Positions 36,537 to 47,081 of a stretch of DNA of 64,000 nucleotides are shown piece by piece. Position 1 is the stretch's first letter, and each line of letters opens with the position of its first letter. The DNA is from Leptolyngbya sp. FACHB-261 (GTDB lineage Bacteria > Cyanobacteriota > Cyanobacteriia > FACHB-261), in the NCBI RefSeq assembly GCF_014696065.1, contig NZ_JACJPL010000015.1, forward strand, positions 469,188 through 533,187. The letters run 5' to 3'. The position numbers and the translations under genes were made by a program. Under the pieces are notes generated by a model. The model saw only the letters and a program-made list of their open reading frames with translations, was not told where the DNA came from and made no database searches.

Positions 36537-36914
36537 ATGGCAATTGATGACATTTTTCGTCGGGTAGCAGACTCGGTTTTCTCAAACCTTCCCAACCAAG
36601 ACGATCCCCAAGATAACGATAATCGTCGAGTTCGCCCCGCTAGTGAAGATCCCTACGGCGACCCTGCCGATCAAGATCCCTACAACCAATACGGTGACCA
36701 GTACGGCAATGTTCGTCCGGCTAGCGAAGATCCCTATGGCGACCCTGCCGATCAGGAGTCTTACAACCAATACGGTGACCAGTACGGCAATGTTCGCCCC
36801 GCTAGCGAAGACCCCTACGGCGACCCTGCCGATCAAGATCCCTACCATAACCGCAATGTGCGTCGGGCTAGCAACGATCCCTATGGCGATCCAGCAGACG
36901 ACTATCGAGGATAG
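36537..36914 (+). CDS. Acidic tyrosine/proline/aspartate repeat protein
   Basis: 125 residues. After MAIDDIFRRVADSVFSNLPN come three near-identical units starting VRPASEDPYGDPADQ and running through NQYGDQYGN (27 residues each, the third shortened to 22), and a fourth diverged unit VRRASNDPYGDPADDYRG. The DNA repeats are 81 bp long (from 36630, 36711, 36792; the fourth unit begins at 36858). Strongly acidic and Tyr-rich, likely intrinsically disordered. ATG 36537 after AAAAGGA. Function unknown; the neighbouring lipoprotein with its YYLYNRQ/RVYYRDAQ segments may be a partner. Confidence 0.75.
   Translation: MAIDDIFRRVADSVFSNLPNQDDPQDNDNRRVRPASEDPYGDPADQDPYNQYGDQYGNVRPASEDPYGDPADQESYNQYGDQYGNVRPASEDPYGDPADQDPYHNRNVRRASNDPYGDPADDYRG
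36630..36914. repeat. 81-bp coding tandem repeat
   Basis: Units begin at 36630, 36711 and 36792 (period 81 bp), with the last full unit shortened to 66 bp and a partial fourth unit at 36858. Nearly identical at DNA level between the first three. Confidence 0.9.
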
Positions 36915-37103
36915 AGGCTAAGCTCAACTGAGCTTAATCCAAGTCTGGTTAGGTCCAATACGAGCTAGTAGGCAAAGAGAGCAGACATTGGGGCAACTGT
37001 TGCTGAGTGCAGAACGCACAAGTGCAGTTGTCCCACATGTTTTTTCTTACTTCTAACCGGCAAAGCTAGAAAACTTGAAAAGCTCTAGAGAGCTAGCAAT
37101 CAG

Positions 37104-38624
37104 TTAGAAATCGAAGTAGATGTAGCGCAGGGCTTGGGCAGGACGTAGCAACCAAACCGCGTACAAACATAGGGGCACCAGAAACGCACGCAGAGGCCAA
37201 CTAAGCTGGCGTTGAGCGCCACGGTTAAGCATTCCCACCAGTGTCATCCCCAGAGCAATCGCTATCAATAGCAGCCAGATCTGAGCGCCACTGAGGCCAA
37301 TTGCTTCCTGGTAAACCTTCTGGGCAAACTGAGCATCGGCGCTGTGCCCCCACAAGCGGGTGAATACCAGTTCCGTTCGGCCCAAATTGGGCAAGCGAAA
37401 GGGAATCCAGGCCAGCAAGACGAGGCTTTGTGTGAGGCCCCAACCGGAAAGCTGACCGATGGGCGATTGCCAGTAGCTCGCAAGCCAGGCTACCTGCGCA
37501 GAGAGCGCCACTGTCAGCCGGTGAGCCACTAAAGCACCCCCATGCAAGACGCCCCAAAGTAGAAAGCCCCCTGCCGTACTTTCAGCCCAGTTATCGACTT
37601 GAATCGCGCCGTTGCCGTGCCATAGCCCCGCCACCAACATCACCAGCATCAGGTTAAAGCAGGTGCGCACTAGCCCCCGACGTGAGCCCCCCAGCGGAAA
37701 ATAGACATAGTGGCGCAGCCAGTCACCCAAGGTAATGTGCCAGCGCCGCCAGAAGTCAGCAATGCTCGTGCTTAAGTAGGGAAAATCAAAATTTGGCGGC
37801 AGCTCAAATCCCAATAGCAGGGCGCTGCCCCTTGCCATATCGGTGTAGCCGCTGAAGTCCAAATAGACCTGAAACGCGTAGCCTACCAGCGCTAGCCACA
37901 GGTCGCCACTGCCTGCCCGCTCCAAATTCTCAAAGGTGAGATCGACGAGTTGACCCAGATGGTCAGCCACCAAACCTTTTTTCAACGCTCCGCAGGCAAT
38001 CCACCACAGGCCATCGACATAACGCGATACCCCTGGCGAACGACCTTCGTGGTACTGAGCGGCAAAAGTCTGATAGCGCGTAATCGGACCCGAGATCAGC
38101 TTGGGGAAAAATAGCTTGTAAGTAGCAAAGCGCAGGAAGGTTTGGCTAGCGGCTGCACCTCGGTAAACATCGACTAGATAAGCAATGCACTCAAACGCAA
38201 AGAAGCTGAGCGCCAGCGGCATAATCAGCTTGCCCTCGGCCCCTAGCGGCGCGTATTTGCAGAGCAGCAGCAATAGGACTTGCGCTCCCACACCAAGCAG
38301 CAGGATTAGCCTCCGTCGCCAGCTCCCTGCTTGCTCCCTTTCTACATTCTCCTCTGGAACTGGAGTTAGGCCTTCCCCTTCTCCGGCAGAGGGCGGGGCT
38401 GGAGGGTCAGTTGCCAACTGCTGCCCTAACCAGAAAGTCAGACCGGTCAAAGCCAGCAATAGCGGCACAAACCGCACTTGAAAGCTGGCATAGAAAAGTA
38501 GGCTGGCCAGCAACAAAATACTTAAGCGAGCAACGATCGGCCTGAACTGCCAGTAGAGTAGCGACACCAAACCCAAAAACAGGGCGTATTGGGGAGACAG
38601 GAAGTTCAAAGCCAGATCAGACAT
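37104..38624 (-). CDS. MBOAT family O-acyltransferase
   Basis: A 506-residue polytopic membrane acyltransferase of the AlgI/DltB (MBOAT) class. RWHITLGDWLRHYVYFPLG and GLWHGNGAIQ carry the conserved region and the catalytic His (about residue 336); it ends IYFDF as relatives do. It transfers acyl groups across the membrane to a surface polymer. A hydrophilic insert (about 76-102, PAPPSAGEGEGLTPVPEENV) between the second and third membrane regions is low in complexity. Three bases separate it from the DUF1574 gene upstream, which is probably its SGNH-type partner. Substrate unknown, probably an exopolysaccharide. Confidence 0.92.
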   Translation of the reverse strand: MSDLALNFLSPQYALFLGLVSLLYWQFRPIVARLSILLLASLLFYASFQVRFVPLLLALTGLTFWLGQQLATDPPAPPSAGEGEGLTPVPEENVEREQAGSWRRRLILLLGVGAQVLLLLLCKYAPLGAEGKLIMPLALSFFAFECIAYLVDVYRGAAASQTFLRFATYKLFFPKLISGPITRYQTFAAQYHEGRSPGVSRYVDGLWWIACGALKKGLVADHLGQLVDLTFENLERAGSGDLWLALVGYAFQVYLDFSGYTDMARGSALLLGFELPPNFDFPYLSTSIADFWRRWHITLGDWLRHYVYFPLGGSRRGLVRTCFNLMLVMLVAGLWHGNGAIQVDNWAESTAGGFLLWGVLHGGALVAHRLTVALSAQVAWLASYWQSPIGQLSGWGLTQSLVLLAWIPFRLPNLGRTELVFTRLWGHSADAQFAQKVYQEAIGLSGAQIWLLLIAIALGMTLVGMLNRGAQRQLSWPLRAFLVPLCLYAVWLLRPAQALRYIYFDF

Positions 38625-38627
38625 GGA

Positions 38628-41207
38628 TTAAGGTGTTGGGGCAGGTTGGGAAGCAGCCCCTTGTGGCCAGGAAATCAGTGGGTCGGTGACTAGTGCTTCG
38701 GAGACCGCTGCGGCCCCATAGCGATTGAGATGGCTGGGGTCAGAGAAATAGTCATGACGCCCCGGCCAGAGCAGGCTGAGGTCCCGGAAGAGAAACCCTT
38801 CGGCGCGAGCGAGCTGGGTCATACTACTGCGAAACTGCTGCTCGTAAGTCGTCCGCGCTTCATCCAGATAGACCGCGTCCAAGGGCGTGTTGACCACGAC
38901 TAGGCGAATATTGTTTTGACGGGAGAAGCGAGCCAAAGATTGCAGAGCCTGCGTCTGCTCCCCCTGCAAGTTGAAGTTCTCGTAGTCCCCGTCGTAGCGG
39001 CCCGAAACGCGAGCGTAGTTTTGAAAGTAGGTGGTTGGGTTAAACCGGCCCGACCAGGGCAAGAAGCCTTTGGGATCAATATCGCCCAAACTAGGAAACG
39101 CCAGGACTTTAGAAGAATCCTCTGGTTCGGCAGAAATGGCTAGATCGGCCGTCCACTGGCTATAAAGCTGCACTAAGCCAGTCTTGATCTGGTCGCGCGG
39201 GTCTGGCTGCTGTGGGGTTGGACTGCCAGTTGATTGAGCTGATTGGGCAGTAGTTGAAGTAGGAGCCGGTTCAGCAAGCAACTCAGCGTAGCCTGGCGAT
39301 TGCTGGATCGCCTCGAAAGTTGAGTCGCGACGACCACTGTTGAAGGCACGCGCACCATCAGCAAAAATAATCAACTTGGGCAATTGCTCAGATGGCAAGA
39401 GGCGAGTGATCAACAACTCAACGACTTTGGCAGTCGCCCCATTGACGCCGAAATTGAAGACCTCAACCTGGGGATAACCGTTGCGGGCCAACCCCTGTTC
39501 TAGAGCACTTGGATCAACGCCGCGCAACGCTCGGGAACTGCCCACGATCAAGACATCGGGGGACTGTTTACCCGTTGCCTGTTGGTGCCGGAACAAAGCC
39601 AGCTTGGCGTTGAGCTGAGGATTGTTCAGATCCGACGCAGGAGGCAAATCGCTGAGATTTGGCAGAGGATTGGGAGATGCCGGGGGAGGCTCTGCCACCT
39701 GTTGACGCAGGTTCTGATCGAGGGCAAAGGTCGCCACCAAACCTAGGGCTAGCGCTAGACCTGCCAACTTCAAACTACGCTGAGGAGTTTGGCGTTCCAA
39801 CGCTGGATCAGTGGGCACCAATAGCCAACTCAACCACCGCTGAAGCAGCGGCAGCGAGCGCTGATGTAGCTGGGCCTTGAGTTCCGAGCCAACCTCTGCC
39901 AAATCTTGCCAGTCCAGGCCACCCACCGGTTGGTCACTGGAGCGCACCCAATCTTCGATCGCCGCTTCTGGTGCAGCCGGATCAGCAGCTGTTTCAGCAC
40001 TGACCTGAACGAAGTCCCTGCCCCAAGACCAGGACGCTCGCGCTTGCCCTAAAGCCCGACCGTAGAGACGAATGCCAGTGATGCCGGGTAGCTTCAGCTC
40101 TTCAACAAAATCTGCTACTCGCTGCGTCAGCGAACGGGACGGTACCTTGCCCACCGACTCGCACACTACATGCAGCAGAGGTAGCTGTTGCTGCAAGGTG
40201 GCCCGGATACCTTGGAGTGAAAGCTGCACTGACAGGCGAGGATTCAACGCCTGATTAATCAAAACTGTGAGAGCTGCGAGATCACCTTGGCGGGCCAACT
40301 CCAAAGGAGCAGGCGAGGCTGTGGGCAGACTGAGGCAATCAACCCAAAGCGGTTGCTCACTCTCGGCGCTGCGACCGTAAATTACTACCCGCTCAATGCC
40401 CTGAGGATCTAATTGCGTCAGTAGTGGTGTCAGGACAGTCATCACCTGCACTTGTGAGCAGACAGGACCTGAAACCGCTTCACAGGATAAATGCAGTGAG
40501 GCGTTGAGCAAGACTAGATTGGCCCGCATACCCAGGGGTCGTAGCGCCCGGTTGACTAGGCTCGTCAGCGCGCGCAGATCCCCCCAATGCGCTAGCTCTT
40601 CAGCTAGAACCGAGGGTAGCCTCACATCTAGCTTGAGGCGCCAGCTTGGGACCGCTTCGCCTAACACTCGATGCCCAATCAGAGCCGATTGCAAGTCGGG
40701 GCGGTACGCCACTCGCAAAGTTTGAAGCAGAGGTTCGACGAGCGCTTCCCGGGGAAAAGGCTGGGCGGAGACGCAGAGTAGCTGTAATTGCTGCCCTTGT
40801 TGCTGTAGTGCTACTTGTAGCCCCAGAGGCTCCAGCTTCGTTTGCAGCAGCCATTCAATTTCAATGACGTCCAGTGGCCTGACTGGTTCTGAGGTAGCCC
40901 TGGCAGAGGGTAGGCGAAACCGGCGCTGCCATAGAGGCTGGGGCTCGCCGTGCTGCTGTCCATAAATGGCGACACCAACAGCACCGGGGAGGGCCTGGGC
41001 ACGGAGCACGGCGCCGATGCGAGGCAAAACCAGTCCTGACTCTGGCCCAGCTTCAGACTCACACAAAATTTGTAGCCAGCCCTGCACCAAGCGACTGCGT
41101 ACTCGGATCTGCTCAGGGGCAAATTCTGCGGTCAACAGTTCTGAAATTAGGCGAAGCGACTCGACAGGGTCAAGTTTCGGCTGAAGAGGGGTCTGGAGCT
41201 GGCTCAT
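38628..41207 (-). CDS. DUF1574 protein with N-terminal repeated domains and SGNH-like C-terminus
   Basis: 859 residues. Residues about 12-405 contain four diverged copies of a roughly 85-100-residue alpha/beta unit, each closing on patterns such as GVAIYGQQHGEPQPLW, ERVVIYGRSAESEQPLW and GIRLYGRALGQARASW. A single membrane helix follows at about 475-495. The C-terminal DUF1574 domain is SGNH-hydrolase-like: VLIVGSSRALRG (nucleophile Ser about 555), FNFGVNGATA, and FSDPSHLNRYG with the catalytic Asp-x-x-His. It precedes the MBOAT gene by three bases, echoing AlgI-AlgJ-type O-acetylation pairs. ATG 41207. Confidence 0.85.
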   Translation of the reverse strand: MSQLQTPLQPKLDPVESLRLISELLTAEFAPEQIRVRSRLVQGWLQILCESEAGPESGLVLPRIGAVLRAQALPGAVGVAIYGQQHGEPQPLWQRRFRLPSARATSEPVRPLDVIEIEWLLQTKLEPLGLQVALQQQGQQLQLLCVSAQPFPREALVEPLLQTLRVAYRPDLQSALIGHRVLGEAVPSWRLKLDVRLPSVLAEELAHWGDLRALTSLVNRALRPLGMRANLVLLNASLHLSCEAVSGPVCSQVQVMTVLTPLLTQLDPQGIERVVIYGRSAESEQPLWVDCLSLPTASPAPLELARQGDLAALTVLINQALNPRLSVQLSLQGIRATLQQQLPLLHVVCESVGKVPSRSLTQRVADFVEELKLPGITGIRLYGRALGQARASWSWGRDFVQVSAETAADPAAPEAAIEDWVRSSDQPVGGLDWQDLAEVGSELKAQLHQRSLPLLQRWLSWLLVPTDPALERQTPQRSLKLAGLALALGLVATFALDQNLRQQVAEPPPASPNPLPNLSDLPPASDLNNPQLNAKLALFRHQQATGKQSPDVLIVGSSRALRGVDPSALEQGLARNGYPQVEVFNFGVNGATAKVVELLITRLLPSEQLPKLIIFADGARAFNSGRRDSTFEAIQQSPGYAELLAEPAPTSTTAQSAQSTGSPTPQQPDPRDQIKTGLVQLYSQWTADLAISAEPEDSSKVLAFPSLGDIDPKGFLPWSGRFNPTTYFQNYARVSGRYDGDYENFNLQGEQTQALQSLARFSRQNNIRLVVVNTPLDAVYLDEARTTYEQQFRSSMTQLARAEGFLFRDLSLLWPGRHDYFSDPSHLNRYGAAAVSEALVTDPLISWPQGAASQPAPTP

Positions 41208-41286
41208 ACCTCGTTATTACCAATCGCCAGAAGCTTACACTGGATTGGCTAGAGTGAAAATGCTAAAAAGTTGCGAGTCTTGACTC

Positions 41287-41502
41287 ATGGCTACTGACGA
41301 GCTGCCCATTAATCCACCAAGCACTGACGCGAGTGAACCGCCAACCTTACTGGTTGCTCTGGCAACTGGGCCTGTGCTGCTGGGTTTAGTCGCGGCGACA
41401 GGCATTCAGACGAACCTCATTGATTTAGGCAAACAGAGCGAAGAGCTGTTTCGAGGCGAACGCTTGCCAATTCTAGACTTGCCACTCACACCCGAAGGCT
41501 AG
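41287..41502 (+). CDS. Small membrane protein, 71 aa
   Basis: Reads MATDELPINPPSTDASEPPT, then a single hydrophobic helix LLVALATGPVLLGLVAATGI (about residues 21-40) and an amphipathic tail FRGERLPILDLPLTPEG. ATG 41287, divergent from the DUF1574 gene. No clear ribosome-binding site. Composition fits a small cyanobacterial membrane protein, but I cannot name the family. Confidence 0.5.
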   Translation: MATDELPINPPSTDASEPPTLLVALATGPVLLGLVAATGIQTNLIDLGKQSEELFRGERLPILDLPLTPEG

Positions 41503-41899
41503 CCACAGGCTAACCGATCCTGCTGTCTACCTTAGCCAGATTTTTGAGGCAAATCATCCAAGTAGATGGGGAACCCTAAGCACAAGGTTGCTGATAGGGC
41601 TCCTAAGCTTCACTGACTAGTTGTTCTGTTGCTTGCTCTATATCTTTAGAATTTACAATTCGGAGCTGCAGCCACTAGGCTGGTCTGACAGATTGGACAG
41701 ATTGGGTTGATACGAGCACAGGGGAGCCGCCGCCGATCGAAACCACAGATCGAACCTACGTTGTCAAACTTTACAAACTTTCCGTAGAGCAGTTTATAAA
41801 GCGCTACCTAACCTACCAAGTTTTGCTCATGGCAAACATCGGTCTTGCTGGTACAACCCCCTAGAATTGGGGGGTACGCTTGCACCAGTCAGGACAACT
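41503..41899. other. Leader region of ppc
   Basis: About 400 bp with no gene. AT-rich near its end, where a promoter-like pair can be read. A roughly 20-base TCTGACAGATTGGACAGATTG repeat stretch lies near 41690. No riboswitch recognised. Confidence 0.4.
41770..41800 (+). promoter_or_regulatory. Possible promoter of ppc
   Basis: TTTACA (41770-41775) and TTATAA (41794-41799), spaced 18 bp, resemble sigma-70-type -35 and -10 boxes about 100 bp ahead of the ATG. Motif match only. Confidence 0.3.
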
Positions 41900-44800
41900 A
41901 TGAGTTCACTGCTGCGGACGCCAGGTCACGAGCAGCCGGATGGGCCGTCTGGCACATCATCAGCATCTGGTTCGCTTCGCGAACGCTCACCAGATCAAGA
42001 GACAAGCGCACCTCTGGTGACTGCCGACCCCCTGTTGCGTCACCGGCTGATGCTGGTCGAGGACTTGCTAGAGCTAGTCCTGCGCGAGGAATGTGGGCAG
42101 CAATTGGTGGATCTACTGCGCCAGTTACGCTCGATGTGCTCACCCGAGGGCCAAGCTCCCCAGTATCCCGAAGCTGAGGTGCTCACGCTCGTGGAGGCAC
42201 TAGACCTCAATGAAGCCATCCGTGCTGCTCGGGCCTTTGCGCTCTATTTCCAGCTGATCAATATTGTTGAACAGCACTACGAGCAGCGAGGCCAGGAACA
42301 GCTCTACCGTCGAGAGCAACACCGTTTAGAGCAGGCCCTGCTACCTGATGGTCACAAGCCGATGGTTCGCTCCGGTGAGGGCACCTTCCGCTGGCTATTG
42401 AATGAGCTGCGCCGCCTCAATGTGCCGCCTCAACACATCCAGACCCTCATTGACAATCTAGATGTGCGCTTGGTTTTTACCGCTCACCCTACTGAAATCG
42501 TGCGGCACACGATTCGCGGTAAGCAACGCAGCATCGCTGGCATTCTCCGGGATCTAGACCGTCTTGATCCTGAGCCGGTGGCACAAACCGGTTTGCAAGG
42601 CACGCTACAAGCTGCTGCAGGCGATTGGGAGATTGAGTCCTTGCACAGCCAGCTCACCGAGGAAATTCGTCTGTGGTGGCGCACCGACGAGTTGCACCAA
42701 TTCAAACCCACGGTACTGGATGAGGTGGACTTTACGCTGCACTACTTCCAGGAAGTCCTGTTCGATGCCGCGCCTAAACTCTACGAGCGACTGCGGCGCT
42801 CCCTGGCTGAAACCTTTCCCTCTCTGCAGCCACCCAGCTATAACTTCTGCAAGTTCGGCTCTTGGGTTGGCTCAGATCGCGATGGCAACCCCTCCGTAAC
42901 CCCGGAAGTGACCTGGCAGACTGCCTGCTACCAGCGCAACTTGGTTTTGGAGCGATACATTCAGTCGGTCAAGCACCTATCAAACCTCCTCAGCCTGTCG
43001 CTACACTGGTGCGATGTCATGCCGGACCTGCTCGAAGTTTTGGAGCAGGACCAGCGCTCGATGCCAGATGTTTATGAAGCGCACGCCATCAAGTTCCGTC
43101 AGGAACCCTACCGGCTCAAGCTTGCGTATGTGCAAGAACGGCTACGACGTACCCAAGAGCGGAACCGTTTGCTGAAGGAAGGCCACGACGCTAGAGAGTT
43201 TCCCAACACCGATCACTATCCAACTGCGGCAAGTTTCCTCAACGACTTGCACCTGATTCAGCGCAATCTTCAGGAAACAGGGCTCACCTGCTCATATTTA
43301 GAGGTACTGCTCCGGCAGGTCGAGATTTACGGTTTCAACCTGGCCCATCTCGATATCCGTCAGGAAAGCAGCTTCCATTCCGATGCTTGGGCAGAGGTGG
43401 CTGAGTACCTGCAAATCTTGCCGCGAAACTACAATGAACTCTCGGAAAACGAGCGCATCATCTGGTTGACCACCGAGCTACAAACCCGGCGGCCATTGGT
43501 TCCCGCTGAGTTGCCTTTTTCTGAGCGAACCTGCGAGGCGATTGAAACTTTGCGCATGGTGCGCAAGCTCCAGATTGAGTTTGGTCCTGAGATCTGTCAG
43601 ACCTATGTGATCAGCATGAGCCACCAGGTTTCTGATCTGCTGGAGGTATTGCTGCTAGCTAAAGAAGCTGGGCTTTATGATCCGGCCACCTGCACCGGTA
43701 GTTTGATGGTCGTGCCGCTGTTTGAAACGGTAGAAGATCTCAAGCGGGCCCCAGCCGTAGTTACTGAGTTGCTGGAGCTGCCTCTGTATCGCTGCTATGT
43801 CACCTGTCAAAACAACATTCAGGAGGTGATGCTGGGGTATTCCGACAGCAACAAAGACTCAGGCTTCCTCAGCAGCAATTGGGAGATCTACAAAGCCCAG
43901 CAAGCCCTTCAGAAAACAGTAGAAGCACACGGTGTACAAGTGCGCATCTTCCACGGTCGCGGTGGCTCAGTGGGCCGGGGCGGCGGTCCTGCTTATGAGG
44001 CGATTCTGGCTCAACCGGGACGCAGCATCAACGGCCGGATCAAGATCACCGAGCAGGGCGAGGTGTTGGCCTCGAAGTATTCGCTACCAGAACTGGCCTT
44101 GTACAACCTAGAGACCGTTACTACGGCTGTCATTCAAGCCAGTCTGCTGCGCACTAGCTTCGATGACATTCAGCCCTGGAACGAAATCATGGAGGAGCTG
44201 GCAACTCGCTCCCGTGAGGTCTACCGCAATCTGATTTATGAAGATCCGGGCCTAGTCGAGTTCTTCCACCAGGTCACACCGATCGAAGAGATTTCGCAAC
44301 TCCAGATCAGTTCGCGTCCAGCCCGACGCGGCGGCAAGAAAGATCTCGCTAGCTTGCGGGCGATTCCTTGGGTATTTAGCTGGACCCAGAGCCGCTTTCT
44401 GTTGCCTGCCTGGTACGGCATCGGCACAGCGCTCAAGGAATTTATCGATTTGGAGCCCGAGGAACATCTGAAGCTCCTGCGCTACTTCTACTTCAAGTGG
44501 CCCTTCTTCAAAATGGTCATTTCCAAGGTCGAAATGACCCTGGCCAAAACCGACCTGCAAATTGCGCGTCATTACATGCGCGAGTTGACTCGGCCAGAGG
44601 ACCTAGCTATGGCGGAAACTCTGTTTGAAAAGATCGCGGCTGAATATCACTGCACCGTCGAGCTCGTCCGCACTGTTACTGAGCATGAACACTTGTTGGA
44701 TGGAGATCCAGATCTCCAGCGTTCGGTGCAACTCCGGAACGGCTCGATTGTGCCATTGGGCTTTCTGCAAGCCTCACTGCTTAAGCGGCTGCGGCAGCAC

Positions 44801-44929
44801 AAAGGCACAGGAGGTACCACACCTGGCGGTACTGGGGTCATTCGCTCTCGCTACTCTCGCAGTGAGTTGCTCCGCGGTGCCCTATTAACGATCAATGGCA
44901 TCGCCGCTGGCATGCGCAATACGGGCTGA
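41900..44929 (+). CDS. ppc: Phosphoenolpyruvate carboxylase
   Basis: A 1009-residue cytosolic enzyme making oxaloacetate from PEP and bicarbonate, the main anaplerotic reaction of cyanobacteria. [13 protein letters not shown] has the first catalytic His, [22 protein letters not shown] and [17 protein letters not shown] the active-site loops, and the protein ends in AAGMRNTG as all family members do. ATG 41900 (MSSLLRTPG) after AGGA was preferred over an in-frame TTG at 41867. The N-terminus lacks the phosphorylation Ser motif of plant enzymes, as expected for bacteria. Confidence 0.97.
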   Translation: MSSLLRTPGHEQPDGPSGTSSASGSLRERSPDQETSAPLVTADPLLRHRLMLVEDLLELVLREECGQQLVDLLRQLRSMCSPEGQAPQYPEAEVLTLVEALDLNEAIRAARAFALYFQLINIVEQHYEQRGQEQLYRREQHRLEQALLPDGHKPMVRSGEGTFRWLLNELRRLNVPPQHIQTLIDNLDVRLVFTAHPTEIVRHTIRGKQRSIAGILRDLDRLDPEPVAQTGLQGTLQAAAGDWEIESLHSQLTEEIRLWWRTDELHQFKPTVLDEVDFTLHYFQEVLFDAAPKLYERLRRSLAETFPSLQPPSYNFCKFGSWVGSDRDGNPSVTPEVTWQTACYQRNLVLERYIQSVKHLSNLLSLSLHWCDVMPDLLEVLEQDQRSMPDVYEAHAIKFRQEPYRLKLAYVQERLRRTQERNRLLKEGHDAREFPNTDHYPTAASFLNDLHLIQRNLQETGLTCSYLEVLLRQVEIYGFNLAHLDIRQESSFHSDAWAEVAEYLQILPRNYNELSENERIIWLTTELQTRRPLVPAELPFSERTCEAIETLRMVRKLQIEFGPEICQTYVISMSHQVSDLLEVLLLAKEAGLYDPATCTGSLMVVPLFETVEDLKRAPAVVTELLELPLYRCYVTCQNNIQEVMLGYSDSNKDSGFLSSNWEIYKAQQALQKTVEAHGVQVRIFHGRGGSVGRGGGPAYEAILAQPGRSINGRIKITEQGEVLASKYSLPELALYNLETVTTAVIQASLLRTSFDDIQPWNEIMEELATRSREVYRNLIYEDPGLVEFFHQVTPIEEISQLQISSRPARRGGKKDLASLRAIPWVFSWTQSRFLLPAWYGIGTALKEFIDLEPEEHLKLLRYFYFKWPFFKMVISKVEMTLAKTDLQIARHYMRELTRPEDLAMAETLFEKIAAEYHCTVELVRTVTEHEHLLDGDPDLQRSVQLRNGSIVPLGFLQASLLKRLRQHKGTGGTTPGGTGVIRSRYSRSELLRGALLTINGIAAGMRNTG

Positions 44930-45090
44930 GCACCGGAAGGTGTACAGGCGTGTTATGCCGATTCTCTAAATGAAAGCTACAAATCAAAACCTCACCGCCT
45001 ACGGCTCCTCCCCTTGCTAAGGGGAGGTTGGGAGGGGTCAATCTGGAGCGATTAAAAAGTGAGTTGGTATTACGGGCAGAAATAAAAGCT

Positions 45091-45123
45091 AAGTGCGAGT
45101 GTCTCTCGGCGACGCTCGCACTT
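45091..45123. terminator. Bidirectional terminator between ppc and argS
   Basis: Thirteen-base arms AAGTGCGAGTGTC / GACGCTCGCACTT (one G-U) with a seven-base loop between two convergent genes. Upstream (about 45008-45037) lies a dispersed-type palindrome CTCCCCTTGCTAAGGGGAG with following GGGAGGGG. Confidence 0.7.
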
Positions 45124-45217
45124 AACTCGTGCCTAACTAGCCTGGAGCTGCGTTAGCACTCGGAGTGAGCTCAAGCTAATCTCACCCCTTTGTGAGTCCG
45201 CCCTTTAGTCAGTTGCC

Positions 45218-46987
45218 TTACATGCGTTCCAGCACGGAAATACTTAGCAGCGACAGGCCGAGCTTGAGGGTGCGCGCGACTGTGTCACAGAGCATGAGCC
45301 GGGAGCTACGGATGGGTTCCTCAGCTTTAAGCACTGGGCAGTTCTCGTAGAACTGGTTGTACTTCTGACTGAGTTCAAACAAATGCTGGCAGAGGCGATT
45401 CGGTAACAGGTCATCAGCAACCTGATAAAGAACATCGCCAAAGCCGAGCAAGTGTTTTGCTAGCGCTAACTCCGTGGGCTCATCCAAGGAGACTGGCGTT
45501 TTGCCTCGAAGCGCGGCAAAGTCCGGCCCAGCAAAATCGATGCCGCCTTCGCGACCTATGCTCTGAACGCGAGCATAGGCATAGAGCATGTATGGAGCGG
45601 TGTTGCCCTTGAGGGAAAGCATCTTATCGAAGCTAAACCCATAACTGCTTGTGCGGTTTTGCGACAGGTCGGCATACTTAACTGCGCTTAAACCTACTCG
45701 CTGGGCAACCTGCGTTTTGAAGTCTTCCGGTTCGTCAATTTCGCGTTCTTGCAGACGGCTTTCGAGATCGGCCCGAGCGCGCACAATCGCCTCATCCAGG
45801 AGATCTTGGAGGCGCACTGTCTCGCCAGAACGGGTTCTGAGCTTTTTGCCATCCTCACCCAAAACCAGTCCAAAGGGCACGTGGGTAGCCTCGACCGACT
45901 CCGGCAACCAACCAGCTTTGCGGGCAACGCCAAAAACTTGTTGGAAGTGCAGTGACTGACCAGCATCCACCACATAGATTAGGCGGTCCCCCTGGTCTTC
46001 CCGCACCCGATAGCGGATGGAGGCTAAGTCGGTCGTGGCATAGTTATAGCCACCATCGGCCTTCTGAATAATCAGGGGTAAAGGCTCGCCTTCTCGGTTC
46101 GTGAAGCCTTCGAGAAAGACACAGAGGGCTCCCTGATTTTCGACCAGCAGGCCCAGTTCATCCAGCTCTTGCACAATGCCAGGGAGGAAAGGCTCATAAA
46201 AAGACTCACCCCGCTCCTGCAAATGCACATCCAGCAGGTCATAGATCACCTGAAACTCACGCCGCGACTGATCGCATAGCAGTTTCCACACCTGACGGGC
46301 CGCTGGATCGCCTGATTGCAGAGCAACGACCTTCTGATGAGCCCGTTCTTTGAAGGCCTCATCTTCATCAAAGCGCTTCTTAGCAGCCCGATACAAACTG
46401 ACAAGATCACCTAGATCCAGCGTGTCGGCAGTCGTTAACGCTTCAGGATGCACGTCCTGCAAATGGGCAATCAGCATGCCAAACTGGGTGCCCCAGTCGC
46501 CTACATGGTTGAGCCGGAGCACTTGGTGTCCCACGAACTCTAGAATTCGCGCTAGGGATTCGCCAATGATCGTGGAGCGTAGGTGCCCCACATGCATCTC
46601 CTTAGCGATGTTGGGGCTGGAGAAGTCAACGACCACCATTTGGGGTTTCTCAACCAGCGAGATCCCCAACCGCTCATCGCTTTGTATTTGCAGAAGTTGA
46701 GCTTCAAGGTAAGACCGGGAGAGCGTCAGGTTGATAAAACCAGGCCCTGCAATTTTGGGGGGCTCACACAGATCAGCCACATCCAAATGAGCCACAATTT
46801 GCTCAGCAATTTGCCGTGGCTTCTGCGCCAGAGGTCGCGCCAAACTCAAGGCCACGTTGCACTGATAGTCACCAAACTTTGGATCGCTGGTGGCTGCCAA
46901 AAGCGGATCAGTGGTGGCATCAGGCCCAAACGCTGCACTAAGAGCAGCGCTGAAGCGGGCCTTGAGTTGCTGAAGCAGGGGTTTCAT
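45218..46987 (-). CDS. argS: Arginyl-tRNA synthetase
   Basis: A 589-residue class I synthetase. The HIGH-type motif appears as [11 protein letters not shown]. The KMSK region is [17 protein letters not shown], with KKLR-type divergence usual for ArgS. The N-terminal arginyl additional domain (about 1-105) contacts the tRNA D-loop, and the C-terminal DALR domain ends at a Met-rich tail (SVLERM). ATG 46987 ([12 protein letters not shown]) fits the family better than the in-frame TTG at 47011. Confidence 0.95.
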   Translation of the reverse strand: MKPLLQQLKARFSAALSAAFGPDATTDPLLAATSDPKFGDYQCNVALSLARPLAQKPRQIAEQIVAHLDVADLCEPPKIAGPGFINLTLSRSYLEAQLLQIQSDERLGISLVEKPQMVVVDFSSPNIAKEMHVGHLRSTIIGESLARILEFVGHQVLRLNHVGDWGTQFGMLIAHLQDVHPEALTTADTLDLGDLVSLYRAAKKRFDEDEAFKERAHQKVVALQSGDPAARQVWKLLCDQSRREFQVIYDLLDVHLQERGESFYEPFLPGIVQELDELGLLVENQGALCVFLEGFTNREGEPLPLIIQKADGGYNYATTDLASIRYRVREDQGDRLIYVVDAGQSLHFQQVFGVARKAGWLPESVEATHVPFGLVLGEDGKKLRTRSGETVRLQDLLDEAIVRARADLESRLQEREIDEPEDFKTQVAQRVGLSAVKYADLSQNRTSSYGFSFDKMLSLKGNTAPYMLYAYARVQSIGREGGIDFAGPDFAALRGKTPVSLDEPTELALAKHLLGFGDVLYQVADDLLPNRLCQHLFELSQKYNQFYENCPVLKAEEPIRSSRLMLCDTVARTLKLGLSLLSISVLERM

Positions 46988-47081
46988 GGATGGATTGAAA
47001 GGGTTGTGCAATACCCCATCCTACCGGCCAGACCGAAGCCCAGTGCTAGGGCCAGTGTGAGAGCCAGTACCATTACCAGGA

